Shown here: in pieces, positions 1 to 13,140 of the stretch
Layout: each line of letters begins with the position of its first letter
Position numbering within the stretch: position 1 is the first letter of the stretch
Assembly (NCBI RefSeq): GCF_016086655.4
Contig: NC_052131.2
Coordinates: forward strand, 37,573,705-37,637,704
DNA: 64,000 bases
DNA from: Lepeophtheirus salmonis
Lineage: Eukaryota; Arthropoda; Copepoda; Siphonostomatoida; Caligidae
Direction of reading: 5' to 3'
The notes under the pieces: model-generated
What the model saw: only the letters and a program-made list of their open reading frames with translations
What the model was told of the DNA's origin: nothing
Database searches by the model: none
Translations under genes and position numbers: made by a program

Positions 1-3000
1 TGCACAGAGCTATTATTAATCCATAATCTATGGGTAAAAAGTGTAAAAGCGCCCAATTGTTCTCTTCAGAATGAGGATTTCATTGGAGCCAGTTGTCCTT
101 GCTTAAAAAGTGTTCTCCAACTCCGAAATTGGATCCTTTTAAGGAATATTCAAAGCAGCAGAAAATCAAAAGGGACATTTGTGGATTTTCAATACTTTTA
201 AGTATTTTTTGTTAACGTTTGCAAAAAAAAATGGATCCTATTTAGAAAATTTACTTGAACTATGGAAGTGGGAGCCAAATTTTATAGAAGCAAGAAAGGA
301 GAATTCCTTTTATGCGGAACATTAGAAACCACAGACTTTTTTTTCCGAGAATGTTTGACTTTAAATGACGTATATATGAGAGTTAAAATTTTGCTGGAGA
401 ATACCTTCGAATGTAAACTCGATAAATATAATTTTTTAATCTTTTTTAATGGGACAGCCCATGGGAAGATCAATGCTATTTTAGCAAAAATCAGGTATGT
501 GTTTGATATTATGAGAATGCAAGGAAAAATAGACAATCATGGAGTAGTATCTATTGCAAAAAATTATATTTGTGTGTTATTTAGTATTTAGAGATGTTTT
601 CTTTGAGATTATTTTATTGTATATTTATATACCAAACTGTCATGCCTTAACTTTGAAAGGTTTTGTTTTGTTTTTTAAAATGACTGTCTATTGATGTCAT
701 TTTTAATATAATTGTATTTCAATGTATTTTTAAATTAAATAAATGCCAGGAATAAAGGCCGAGAGAAAAATAAATAAAGTTAAACAATATTATGCCCTGT
801 TTCCAAAAGAACATGACTACAATTTCTGGTGATCCCTTCTCGCTTATATAATATATACATTGGCCATTTTATTATTTCTATAAAGTAATTTGGCTATTGC
901 AAACAAATATAAATGTATAACTATAGTTTTAATAAGATATTACTAAGTAATTTTATAATACAGTATTGAATAAAATACTTTTTAGAATTTTCATATTATA
1001 AAATATATACTATATATATATATATATAAATATGTAATTCATTTTAAAAAGTGTGGATAAATAACACCTTTACCATGTTTGTATTCTTTGTTACTTCAAT
1101 TATGTAAATAAATAAATATAATTCAACAAAAACCATTAGAAACATAAATATCACATCAATATGCAACACACATCAACTCTCAAACTCTCTTTCAGAAAGA
1201 AAACATTTTCAATATAATTATTTATAACTAATTCAAATACAAATAGTGGGAAATAAAGAGCTGACATAAAAAATATTGCAGGACATGTTATGACCCTTTA
1301 ACGCCCACTAGTTCAATGCATAGACATAATTATCTAATTTTTAGTTATTACAATTTTTATTCATTTCTTAAAACATACAAGTTATTTTTTTCTTTCTAAA
1401 ATTGGTAAGAATCAAAGTTTTGTATAAAAAAATATATATATTGAAAAGTAAGATTTTTAATCTTTAAAAAAAATGTTATTTTAGCACAATCCATTAATTT
1501 AATAGTTCCATTGATTATATTAGGTGTCGTAAAAATAAATCCCTTATTTTTAATGTATTTTTATTTCTTTCCATTAATGTTTAAATCCATGGCAATCAAA
1601 ACAGTGCTTACATGGATCTAAGACTCCATGATTACCATTATTTAATCCATATTTCGATAATTGGCCTTCCATAGCCTTGTGCATCTTTTTTCTCAAAATT
1701 AGCAAAACGGAATCGATGAAACCAAAATTGTGCGTGAATGACTGTTACAATATCCGAAAAATAAACGCCATTTACTGTCTGACTTACTTTTTCCTCCCAA
1801 TATATGACTTTATTAATGTGTATCTAGCGCTGTATAAGTGCAATCCATTAACGCTAAATGGTGTAAGAAAAATACATATATAGGGAAAAATAATGTATTT
1901 GTTTTTACTATACTTATGTTATATGTAATTCTTTCCATGATGTTTTTTCTTTTTTTTTTTTGAAAATGTTATATATTACGAATGTGGATATAAGATTTAC
2001 GGTAACATTATGGTGATAAATTGAGATTTAAAAGTTTATTTATGACGTGTTAATTATATAAATACCGCATTTAAAGGTTTTTTTATCCCATTAAATAAGT
2101 ACAAGGTCTTTGATAGTTTGTATTTATGTATTTAACAACGGATTTAAATTAAAAAAGTCTTACTTAACGATATTTTTTTTTGAAAAACAAACAAACTTAT
2201 TTAACTATTAATTTATTCCAATTCTGTTCCACAGTTCTAAATTGACAGATTATCAAATAAAGTAATTTAGTAGTGATAATTATATCTCTACGAAAAAGAG
2301 AGATGAGTCTTCCAAAACCTTAGCTTACATTAACTCACTCGTGTGCAAAAAATATGTATATTTTTTTTCAGTGTGAGTTGACTTTATATTTCAATACATA
2401 AATAAGTATTATAAACTATAATATAAATGCCTCAGTCCATAGACGATTGAATAGTGTTAATAAATACGGCAAAAGTTTTAAGAGTATTATGGAGTTGTAA
2501 CTACACGATTAAGACACAAGGCATATAATTTAATAATTATCCTTTAAATATTTTTAATTTGATCAAATGACCAGATAACGTCCGATTGTTCCAAGGATTT
2601 TTGCTCCATGAAACATCAGTGAAAATCATGAAAAAGGGACCGGGAATGAATTGATTGAATGGACATTAGTGTGCATCCCCTAGCTCTATAGTTTTGCAAT
2701 GAAATAAATCATGGCTATCTACAATATCTCCATTACCATTTGTACATTTTTCCAATCTCAAAAGCTCCTTTAAAAAAAGTTTTAGATTAGATGTGTTGTT
2801 TTTCATTCACGATAAGGGTTCCATTCACATCAAACCTTTCCAGTACTTCGTGGGACCTTAAGAGGAGTCAGTTCAGACCAATATGTAGGTATGCAAGAGT
2901 TTTTTCTTCTTACTGCGTAATAATAAGTTGATATATATAATGTTGTACGGTACAAAAAGCCCTCCAACGGCCAATTGGGACAATAAAACACCCTTTTTCC

Positions 3001-6000
3001 AAATTGAAATGGCCTAAGAAGCATTAAGCTTTGACCAAATAGTCCTTACATAAGAGGTAAAAATATTAACCTGAAAATAGGACAGTCTAATTTTACAGTG
3101 CATTATAGAAAGTTAGCGAAGGCTTTTTTTTCCTTATTTTCTTTTTGGAAAACTCGTTTCTACCTGTTCATTTCCCCTTCATTAGATAAACGAAATAGCC
3201 TTTCTTTTCCATTACCTGTCGTCAGCCCGTAGTTCCAAAGTAATTTTCTTTACCTACAGTAGAATGAAGTAGAATATTAAAAGTATATTCTTCTTTAGCT
3301 TTTGTGTGGTGTACAATAATCTAATCAATATCAGTCCTATAAAACAATTTGCTTTCAGTACACATATAAGTGTAATCCTTGATTTGTGATCCATTTAAAG
3401 AAGAATGAAGTGTCCTTCTTACAGATGACGACCGTTTTTAGAGGAAGCTTTGTTTCTTCATCCAATTGGACGTAAATAGATTGATTGCAATCAGGGAGAG
3501 GGATAATTAAATTTCTCAAAGTTGTTTTTTTTTATCTAAGAGGATTTTCTAAGGAATTTACTTTGAATGTTAAGAGTAAGTTTTTATCATTTTTTTAAAT
3601 ATTGAATTATATTATATAAAAAATAAGTTATTGTATCACTCTGAATTAAATTTTCATTTGATTGTTATTATTATCCATGTTTACAATATCAGCCGTTTTG
3701 AAAGGTTATTTTGTTTTTGACGGATACAAATGTTTAAAATCATCTGGTCTGCCTCTCAATTTTCTACTATACAATTATTTTATTTTCAAAAAAAGGAATT
3801 GAGGAAAATACTCTTAAGCAACTTTAAAAAAGTTGTTTATCCCGGGAAAATATGAATATTTTACAAAAATGCTACATTTTGACAAATAAATAATCTTTCA
3901 AAAAATTTAAAATCAATTTATCTCTCAATTGAATTTTTATTTGGAAAGTAAATAATTCTATAGTAGTTTGTTTTTAGGGTAGACATTTTTTTAAAATAGA
4001 AATTCGTGGAGCACTCTATATGACGTATAATCTTTTTATTTGTCAAAAATAAATGAATCGTAATAACACTGCAAAATGCCTGATACTGTAAACATTAGTG
4101 GCAAAATTGTGTACCAGCATAAAAAATAATTAAATAGAGAATTGAATTAGCTATGAGATAATGAGGAGTTTCTTTTTAATCATACCTTTTTTCTACTAGA
4201 TTTTCTGTTACCAAATTTAAATAAAAATATTTTTCTTTATAATACATTTTGATATCACATTTTGCAAAATATCTACAAAGGGAATTAAAAAAATTGCGAC
4301 ATGGAAAGTTTTTCCATTACATACTCACAACATAAATCATAAAGTAACCTGATAGTGAATTTATTTAAATTCAATTGTGTGTTTGTGTAGGTACATTTTA
4401 TTGTGGGTAATGTCGACTGCAGAGGAGACCGCAAAAACCTAACAATATTTTATCTTGGTTCGACTCCTTTTTATAGAAAAAAAAAAAAAAACCTGCAATA
4501 AATTAAAGAAAAAATATGAAGTCAAAAAAATAAATATGATTTTTAGATTCCTTATCAAGTTCTAATAGTCTTACTTAAAAAATCACTACTAACAATTATA
4601 GTGATGATTTTTTCTAGTGATAGTTTTGATTTTGGATATAAATAATAAATATTTGTTAGCAATTATAGACTTTTTAAAGGCTGGAGACAGCTATTGAATT
4701 TGAAAAAAAAAAATCAAGTATAATTCTTAAACAATATTTGTTCAACCAAAAAAGCCATTTTTGTTCCTAAATATGGATTCATATTATACGTACATTTATC
4801 CAGTTTATAGAAAATCAAATGTAAATGTACAAAATTATTTTAAAGGTTTTTGTAGAGGAACTTGAATAACGTTTTGGATAATCTTATGGATACAAAATAA
4901 ACCCCCAAAAAAAATTTAAAGATTTGTGATCAACATTTGCTTCAAATTATTATGACTAAAATCAGATATGAAATCTAAAACATTAGCAAAAAGTTAAATT
5001 TTTGTTGCTTTGAGTAATAATTTTAAAATAAATTATATATAAAATACTTAATAATTGTATTTTTACTAAATTTATAAATCTTTTATTGCTCTGCATGGAT
5101 CAACTATTTTTATTGATTTAATAAGATACATTTTAAAGAATTTTGCATATTATAATCTTCAAATATTAATAACTCATATTAATAATTAAATTATGTCCTA
5201 TTTTCAAAAGGGAAAATATTTTTGATAAATTAAATTATGAAAGAATAAAATTACATTTTTCGCAGTTTTTTTTACAAACAAAAAATCTATTCTTCAGAGT
5301 CTTTTCAAGCGGACTCGGAGCATCAAAGTATGCCTAGTACTTAAGAAGAACTCCGTCAGGCTAAATGCATTTTCAAGCTACTTTCAGTGTCTTCAGGTTA
5401 GATTCCGAAAATGTAAGTTACTGAGTAGGTCGAGTTCCGGAATAAAACAAAATATTTAAGGAGTAATCTGTGACTTTTATGGGAAATTATTAATTGTTTT
5501 ATATTCTGTGGCAATTTCTATTTGAATAGATAATTAATAAGGAATTGCTCAAGACGTGAAAGGAACCCAATCAGTGCAACCTATCAACCAAAATAAGATT
5601 AAAAAGCTCTTTATTGTAGCTATGTTTTGGCTGGCATTGCAAAAAAACACATACTATACAAATTTTGTCTTACTAAATTCCTGCATTGGAACTGTTTTTG
5701 ACCGCTTGGCGATGGAAAGTATTAAATAAGAAGACCGTTGAAATCGGTTGGATTTTATCTAATAAATTAGTAACTTTAATAGATTTGAACTAGCTACCGA
5801 TTAAAATAATGAAATTATAAATTAATAGGATTTATTAATTGCAATTTGTACAACCTACTTATAAAGTTAAAAAGTTACAAATTGTACAAAATCCCAACTT
5901 TTTTTTATAACATTTTACTTTAAAAGTTGGAAGTATTTAATAATAATTATATGACCTTTAGGGCATCAATGATCTCAAAGGTTAAAAAAGTTTTTGTCAT

Positions 6001-7180
6001 TTTGTATTTTTGTAATTGCTATAAATAGAATATTCACTTATAATATATAGTATATTTGAGTAATTTTGCCTTTAGTCAAGGATTACAATGTAGAATAAAG
6101 GAAAGGGGCTTAATTTAGTACACGTTTTAGTTTTTCTAGTCTAGTTCTTAGAAGGCAGTGTTAGGGTCAAATATAAAACATTAAATAAAAACACTGTTAA
6201 CCAACACATTTTTTCCTTTAAATTGAGGGTTCCTCATTGATTCTATCTCTATAATTATAATAATAACCTTAATTTTTATAAAAAAACTTACAATTTTGGC
6301 CTACAGAAACAACATTTTAAAATACTAGAAATTTTTTTAAATAACTGAACCAATTTTTGTCAAAGAAACAAAACATAAATACAGTCAAAACTGAATTAGT
6401 GGTCAGGCAAGAGAGCTTGAAGGGCCTGGTGTTCAGTGTAGGTAGCTTCTTAAATGACAGTTGGGAAACTAAAGTCCACGTATATTTTCTGTTCTGCCCA
6501 CAAAATACTTTAGCAAATAATGTTAAAAATTATTATAAGTGAATAAAATCCCACTATTATTGATTGTAATTTGTAGGGATCAAGAAAATCTTTGTTTTTC
6601 GATCTACTAATCTAGCTTAAAAACGTACATTTGAGGCTCACCTGATGAAATGTACAACTCAGCACAATCTTAATTCTTAAATATGAGAAATTGTCCAATA
6701 ATTGTGACGTACAAATCTCATTAGTACTCCTTCTTCTGATATAAGTGAGTTACTTATATCTTTTCGAAAAAATATTTGAAATACATTTTTTTGCAAATAT
6801 TATTTTATGTAAGATATAACAATAGTGCGGTCATCAGAAATAATCTACTTCTAAATTAGGTCCTTGACCTAAAAAGTTTTCCCATCCCTGTCTTTTACCA
6901 TAATTCCTATTTTGTAACCATTCTAACTCTATAAATACTCGTAGCTGCTTTGTATATATAAAACTCTGAAAAAATAGCCTTTCTATCAGATTTGACTACA
7001 ACTTAAAAATAATATATATATATTTTTTATTATGAAATTTTGTGTCTTTGTAGCTTTGCTCATTTGAAAGGAAGCTCTACTGTGATAAGCAATGATATCA
7101 TATTTTGGCCCAGGAAGCAAGGTGTTTTTCTCTCCAAATTTGATTCCAAGGGATTACTTTCTGAATAGATATCTTTAGGG
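1..7180. other. AT-rich non-coding DNA, no gene recognised
   Basis: Very AT-rich with many homopolymer runs. A (TA)9 microsatellite lies at 1011-1028. A 109-codon + frame at 262-591 has no recognisable domain, and its opposite strand is also open. The less AT-rich patches at 2560-3020 and 5290-5450 could be transposon relics but gave no readable motif. Confidence 0.6.
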
Positions 7181-7189
7181 GAGGTACTG

Positions 7190-7640
7190 CGTGATCTATT
7201 GAGATCTGAACACTTAACTATTCAATAATGTTGAATGATTGAAATTGATTCATATTAGAAATGGCAATTAGTTACAAAATATAACAAATCTCAGCTCTCA
7301 AGCTTATGAACACGTTGAGAAAGTGACATTTGAACGGGTTGGACAAATTTCCATTTGCAAACACCAAGCAGTGGGGCGTCTTCAGGACTACCGTCTACGC
7401 CGTCAGCAAGTCCATAACGTTGGAAAGGAGGCTGGGCTCCGTCAAAAAGGCCCAACTGGACCTGGAGGAGTTTAATAAAACAGCCTAGACCAATCCCCTC
7501 AAGTCCATGAAGGTCCCTACAAGATATTTCGAGTTTCAAACCAGACTGCCCTAAGAGCTTTAAGAAAAAGTGGGTGAAGATGCTATTTGTTACCCCAACA
7601 ATGAAAGAAACCCATCTCTACCGTCCAATGCTTCTTTTGA
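7190..7640 (+). mobile_element. Mariner-family element copy A, 5' part only
   Basis: The 5' terminus (CTATTGAGATCTGAACAC, 7195-7212) resembles the ends of the copies at 28.3 and 49.7 kb. It is followed by the shared internal segment (AAGTCGAGAAAGTGACATTTGAACG-like) and a helix-turn-helix-like stretch with frameshifts. Homology to the other copies continues to about 7630 (ACCCCAACAATGAAAGAAACCCAT). The sequence then switches to a reverse-transcriptase remnant on the other strand. The catalytic half and the 3' terminus are missing. Short open frames at 7291-7539 (-) and 7574-7789 (+) are by-products of this mosaic. Confidence 0.7.
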
Positions 7641-8670
7641 ATGAGTCTTTTAAGTTATTTGAACCCTTTTTTGGCAGTTTTGGTCCCCCCTGTGATAATA
7701 AGGCCTATGTTATCAGCAAATCAAATTGTAAGCAATGGGCATGGCTCAGGCCCAATTCAATGCTGCATTGTACAATTCAACACGAATAACGAAAAAATCC
7801 CTCCTTGAGGACAATCGTGGGTGGGAGTGAAATAGATCTTTATTCGCCGTTGTGTACAAACTATTTTCCTGCTTTTATAAAAAATGTTAATAGCTTTGAA
7901 TTGTGGAAAAGTGAATAACATTTTGGTTCAGATATTTTTCAATTATGTCGTATGGGAGGTTGTCAAATGCTCCTTCAATGCCAAAGAAAACAACAATAGC
8001 ATGTTTTTTGTTGAGGACAGCACTTTCTGTTCTATTTACTAATTTGGCAATAGCAAAAACAGTTGATTTCCCCTTTCAAACCCCATTTGTCATTGAAATC
8101 TTTAGTTGTAAGGATTCGATATAACAAGAAATGATTCTCTCCATTCCTTTGACAATTGTGTTAGCCAATGTTATGGGTCGAAATGCTTTGGGGTTTGAAT
8201 AATTTGCTTTAAAAAAAAACCAACTTTTGCTTCAGTCCATATATTGCATGAGCATGAGAAAACTTCAAGGATAATTTTATAAAAACACTATTCTATTATT
8301 TTATTCGTCGGACAAATTTTTAAAAATTATTGGGGCAAGTTAATCAGGTCCTTGTCTTTTAAAATTCTTGAAAGATTTAAAAACTTCTTTCACGAGTGTT
8401 CCATCAATTTTCTTCATTCGATAATTTTCCTCTCTCTGACCCATGAAGGATGACGTTGTTGAAATAAGTCAAAATATTTTTTTCATGTTATTGTTGCCTG
8501 AAAAGTTTCCTTCGTTATTATTTAAATGACCTAATGTATAATTATGTCACCCTTTTTGACATTGAATCGCAGCTATTAAGGCTTGCTGAGAATCCAATTC
8601 AGTGCATCTCTTTCTCCAGTGATGACGTTTTTCTTCCAGTTACTCCACTCCATGGTCTTTTTTGGAAGCT
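7640..8670 (-). mobile_element. Non-LTR retrotransposon (LINE) reverse-transcriptase remnant
   Basis: Read on the - strand with several frameshifts, the translation follows the order of a LINE reverse transcriptase. It shows FKRQGPD (finger region, about 8360), SNPKAFRPITLANTIVKGME (about 8150-8200), KHAIVVFFGIEGAFDNLPYD (motif A, 7950-8005), then FADNIGLIITG (7690-7720), equivalent to the catalytic FADD box. Both catalytic motifs are altered: the first Asp of motif A is Gly, and the second Asp of FADD is Asn. The two motifs are also in different frames. The element is dead. The clade (Jockey, CR1, RTE or similar) cannot be fixed by eye. The 3' side ends against mariner sequence near 7640. 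Confidence 0.7.
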
Positions 8671-9074
8671 AATATTTTTTTAACTTTTTTCAATTATATT
8701 AAAGAATTACTTTATCAAAAAATAATTTCAATTTTAAATGATTTTTGTTGTTTAACCTTTAATTTTCTTATATAATATTTAAACAATAAGCAATGTAAAG
8801 TTGTATGAAAGAGTTTTTTTCTTAAATATAATTAATTCGACTATTGACTAATTGTAAGAAGTATTAAATATTTTAAAGGAAAAATAATTTGAAAAAAAAA
8901 AAACAAAAAAAACTTATGTATTTAATATGATGTAAATAATCTGATCAACTTTTTAATATTTCATATATGACAGTTTCTTGATATTTAATCTTTCGAATGG
9001 TAAAATGTTTTTTATCAATTATTATTCCCTTTAACTTTTATCTATATAGTTATCTCATTTTAAAAAAATTATTC

Positions 9075-9531
9075 AAAAACAAACTTGAGCTATCTTGCTT
9101 ACGCACAAGTCGAGAAAATGATACTTGAACGTGATAGACGAATTTACATCCACCCACTCCAAGCAGTTTGGCGTCTCCAGGACCATCGTCTACGCCGTCA
9201 GCAAGTCCAAAACGTTGGAGAGGAAGAATATAAATGTCAAAATGAGCAAACTTGATACTAAGAAATTAAATAAAACCTCCCAAGCCAATCCTTCTGGCCA
9301 ATGAGAGACCATGCAAGAGTTATCGGGATTTCATACCAGACTGTCCAGAGATCTATCAAAAAAGTGAGGGGAAAGAGCCTTGTGAGGGTCAAGAGGCCGC
9401 TTTGGACACCAACATTGGAAAAAAAAGAAGTAAAAAACACAAATCCTCGTTGCAACATTTTATTTTTTATTAATAAATTATAACTTGCTGAATTTTAAAA
9501 TTCAAAGTATTCAGATTTTAATGGACAACTT
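9075..9531 (+). mobile_element. Mariner-family element copy B, internally deleted
   Basis: It starts near 9075 with the shared leader, then encodes readable transposase N-terminal pieces: VSRTIVYAVSKSKTLERK (around 9170-9225) and ISYQTVQRSIKKV (around 9330-9370), both helix-turn-helix regions, followed by GKSLVRVKRPLWTPT. After about 9420 it jumps to the 3' terminus, ending GTATTCAGATTTTAATGGACAAC at 9531. All three DDD catalytic regions are absent. The 60-codon frame at 9301-9483 is a fragment of this transposase, not a host gene. Confidence 0.7.
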
Positions 9532-9935
9532 GGTAGATATTACAGCCTATATATGTAGATTGTACAAGTTTTTTTAATCGTAAGTCGACGTTATCAGATT
9601 CTTCTACTTTAGAAATTGTTTTCAAAAGAATATATCTTTCAATTAAACGGAACGACAGCCTTGTGTAGATACAAGTTCAAAACAGATAATTATTTTAGGG
9701 TTTTATTAGAAAACGTTTCCGTGTTTACGAAGAATAATTATTTTTGTTGGTCGTTACAACCCTATGAAGTATTAAATTTTTTTCTTTTTTCGTTTATGAT
9801 TGATCATTGTATGAGATGGATAATGTGTCTTTTGGTACAATGTAATGATAACAATGAATAAATTTATAATTCTCATAAAAAAAAAATATATATTTACTAA
9901 AACATAAAAAAATGCACAAAATCAGGTTGGTCGTT

Positions 9936-10235
9936 TGCCAATTCTTCCCTACTACCAAACTAATATTCAATATCATGTTGGGAATTGTTCACAACCAACA
10001 AAGCTACCTCTAATTCAACCAATCAACGTACAAAACACTGATTAAAGGGTTTAAATTGCTGACAAATGATGAATAACTTTATTTCCTTCAAAAAGGAACA
10101 GAAAAAAGTCTCCAAATCAGATTACCAATTCTTCCCCACTAATTCTTATCATTGTGGGGAATTGTTGACAACTTAACTAAATCTTATTACAATTTAATCA
10201 ATCAAAGTACAGAACACTGATAACAAGGGGAAAAA
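9936..10235. repeat. Diverged tandem duplication, about 187-bp period
   Basis: Unit 1 starts at about 9936 (TGCCAATTCTTCCCTACTA) and unit 2 at about 10122 (TTACCAATTCTTCCCCACTA). Both continue through GGGAATTGTT-ACAAC, a CTAATT/TTTAATCAATCAA-like stretch and GTACA-AACACTGAT. Each unit also holds an imperfect inverted repeat (CAATTCTTCCCCAC / GTGGGGAATTG in unit 2). I could not assign it to a known element. Confidence 0.6.
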
Positions 10236-11175
10236 AGAGGAATATGCACACCAGACAACAAATGCAATGTAAATGTGTAGGCTAGTAAGATTACGCAGTG
10301 TTCTACATAAGTACATAAGCTTTACATTTCAATACATGCTACTAAAATATTTACTTATCTGCACAAAAGTATACATATATATACTTACCTTGTAGCATTT
10401 CAAACAAAAAATAAATATTCAAAGCATAATACAAGCCTTTTAAAATAAATTGAAACGAACTTCAAACGTTTGCATCTAATTTATTCTCACTCATAAACGA
10501 ATAGAATACAATATAAACATTTTTATGTTAGTATATAATATTTATAAAAGAGTATTTGTCTGTAACATCTTGCATTGACAATGGAAATGATTAAATCCAT
10601 GTACATCTAAATGAAGGCAATTTTGATTCTCACAATAATACTATACTTTTTATATAAAAACACAAGGATATATTTTAGTTGTACACAAATCATTTTTTCG
10701 TCATTGATAATTACTGTAAAGCTTACAGTTACTTACATTTAAGTAAACGAGAAGCAAAGATTGAGTAAAAATCTTGGTATAGTTCAATATGATTATCGCT
10801 AATAAAAATTAATAATATCCTATAATCAGGGATGACTCGTATTTCCTCTTTTCTAATAACATGCGTTCTACACCATAACTTCTCATCAGCTGAGAACAAG
10901 GATACCTCAAAATCAGATTATCGTATTTATTTATCCTGTCCATGATATTTAACACAACTATTTTAGCATATCATAAATTCAATCATTGTATCCCTCAGAT
11001 GCTGCATAATAAAATTTTCGTTTATTACTTTTTCATCGTTTTTCAATGCACCTCTTGGCTGACGAGTTCATCGTGATACCATCAGGAGAGAAATTCATGA
11101 TTACTTCAGCCTTAATAGCTTTGTCAGGGCTCCAAGACATCTACTCACTCGTAGGATGAAGACCTATAGACTTGG
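10236..11175. other. No gene recognised
   Basis: AT-rich. The last 140 bp before the tRNA-like relic are richer in GC and read partly open on the - strand (SWSPDKAIKAEVIMNFSPDG), but no family is evident. Confidence 0.5.
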
Positions 11176-11179
11176 ATAT

Positions 11180-11253
11180 GCAAAAAAGTGGGTTCAGTGG
11201 TAGAATGCTCGCCTGCCACGCGGGCGGCCCTGATTCGATTCCCAGACGATGCA
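11180..11253 (+). pseudogene. tRNA-Gly(GCC)-like relic
   Basis: GTTCAGTGGTAGAATGCTCG then CCTGCCACGCGGGCGGCCC is nearly identical to the D arm and anticodon arm of animal tRNA-Gly(GCC), with anticodon GCC inside CTGCCAC. The T arm is broken (CCCTGATTCGATTCCCAGA loses several stem pairs). The 5' acceptor strand is A-rich (CAAAAAAGTG) and cannot pair with the 3' strand GATGCA. It is therefore a pseudogene or the head of a tRNA-derived SINE, since degenerate A and B boxes remain. The less AT-rich 190 bp downstream could be a SINE body. Short open frames on both strands over 11145-11427 are shadows. Confidence 0.7.
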
Positions 11254-11439
11254 ATGTTCTTTTTGTCATTTAAAAAAACAAGAACAATTACTAAGAACAG
11301 TCGTCCGTCCAATGTGAAGATCTTCTCAGACAAGAATATCTTTAACGTTAAACACGTTTCTAACCGCAGAAAGGACAGATTTAAAACAGTATCACCTGAG
11401 AAACTCCGGCCCAAGCAATGTCTTTAGGAATCTTGGCCT

Positions 11440-12590
11440 CTGATACGAAGAAAATTAATTTATTTTTCTTTAAGTCCAATGACAAAACAACTTTCAAAGT
11501 CAATAAATAAAATATAAAGAATTAGGCCCTTTTGTAATATTGGCAATATAATTTTTATGGCAAGCTTTTATTGTACATTATATTTTTCCTTTATTGTCAA
11601 ATAACTTCAAAATGAAAGCTTAAAATGTAATTTTATTAGTCTACAAATTGATTTTTTAGTACATACGAAAGATTCAATCAAATTTGACGAACTTAAGAAA
11701 AGCACTATATAAAAAACCTGTTATAACCGTGAAACTGAAAGATATTTTGTGTCTTGTTCTGAACTTGAGAAAACTATTTATAATTTAATATACTTAATAG
11801 AGAAGAAGTTAATAAAGATAAAAGATTAAAGCTAATATAAGAATCTTTTATTCCTATAAATAAATTATTCGGGTTATTTCTTTGAAGTCGTCGCAAATTG
11901 CAATTTAATGTTTCTAGACATATATAATTAATCATAATAAAAAATATTTTATTAGAAAGGCCACGTAACAATATAGACTCTAGATTAATGGCTCTCAATT
12001 TGACGTCTATTTAACAAATTTCAGACAATTTTTTAATCTTTTTGCTTTTTTTATTAATCCTTTTGAATACTTCTCTGATAAAAAATAAACTGTCATTTAA
12101 AAAAAAAAAATCAGAATACAAATATTACTCAATCATATTTAATAATTATGTTGGCGAACATTACCACAACGTATTTGAACAATATAACTTATTTTGGATA
12201 ATTAGTTTGCTTTTGACCAATAAAGAGGTTAGAATTCTTTTGGTGTGCTTCGGAATTATTTAATATTGTGAAACATTTAATGAACAAATCAATTTATAGA
12301 AAATTCTTAAACATTTTTGAAGGCTTGGTTATTCTTTTAAATTAGTTTTTTTTTTGTGAAAATGCTCAACATAGAAAAATAAACAATCTTTCAAATATTT
12401 TTAAAGAACTTGTCCTGGATTGATTTTTTTCCCCATTTTTTCAATAGTTGACAATTGCAAAGCACACCACAAGACATTTAATCTTTTTACTTGTTAGAAA
12501 TAAACTAACAATTTAAAGGTTGTGGTACCTACGAATATGTACCAATATTGTAATAAAATAAATTCGATAAATATATGAATTATTTATGTA
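11440..12590. other. No gene recognised
   Basis: AT-rich; only short chance frames (for example 11774-11998 and 12042-12263) dominated by Ile, Leu, Asn and Lys. Confidence 0.6.
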
Positions 12591-12591
12591 T

Positions 12592-13140
12592 CTATATATT
12601 AATAAAACAAAGATTATCGCAATGTATATATGAATGTATCCAAAACAGGGTGCACTGTTTATTAGAATGGTCCACATTGCACTTTTTTTTGAATATGTTG
12701 AGACTTCATTGGCTTAAAATATGCATTTGGCTAAACATAAATGTATGATACATTTTGAACAATTTAAAAAAAGTTTTAGAGGTCGAAGAACAAACTTAAA
12801 TTTTTGAAAATTGGCGGGGTTTTGAAAAAGGGTACCCTGATGTTTTAATAGTTTTAATAATGAAATATTGTGGGAGTTGTGGATGTAGCATTGTTTTTTT
12901 TATTATAATCCATAGACAATGACAATGAATTACCTCATGTATGTATCTTGTATGCAGCATACGGGTTTTCTTTGCTTTTTTTATTGAGCCCTCTAGAGAC
13001 TCAAATACTCATCAGTCATCATACCATATTTATCTTTTTTTTTCAAACTCTTATTATTTCATTCTTGAGAGGTGAACACTTCATATAAACAAATATAAGA
13101 ATTGAGTAGTTACGTAAGAGTGTGCTCGTGAAAAATTTAG
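12592..13140 (+). repeat. Dispersed repeat R1, copy 1
   Basis: Similar in order and orientation to 38041-38815. Shared blocks include TATATGAATGTAT, GGGTGCACTGT, AGAATGGTC, ATAATGAAATATTG-GGAGTTGT, ACTCATCAGTCA, and GAGTGTGCTCGTGAAA. It is non-coding as far as I can see. Confidence 0.6.

Noticed and set aside
262..591. 109-codon + frame as a gene
   Set aside because: No domain signature, AT-driven residues, and the opposite strand is open over most of it; a frame of this length is expected by chance in low-GC DNA with T/A-rich codons.
4430..4470. Possible tRNA (GGTTCGACTCC B-box at about 4458)
   Set aside because: No A box, no anticodon arm and no acceptor pairing around it.
7574..7789. 71-codon + frame as a small gene
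   Set aside because: It spans the junction of a mariner fragment and the antisense of a LINE reverse transcriptase.
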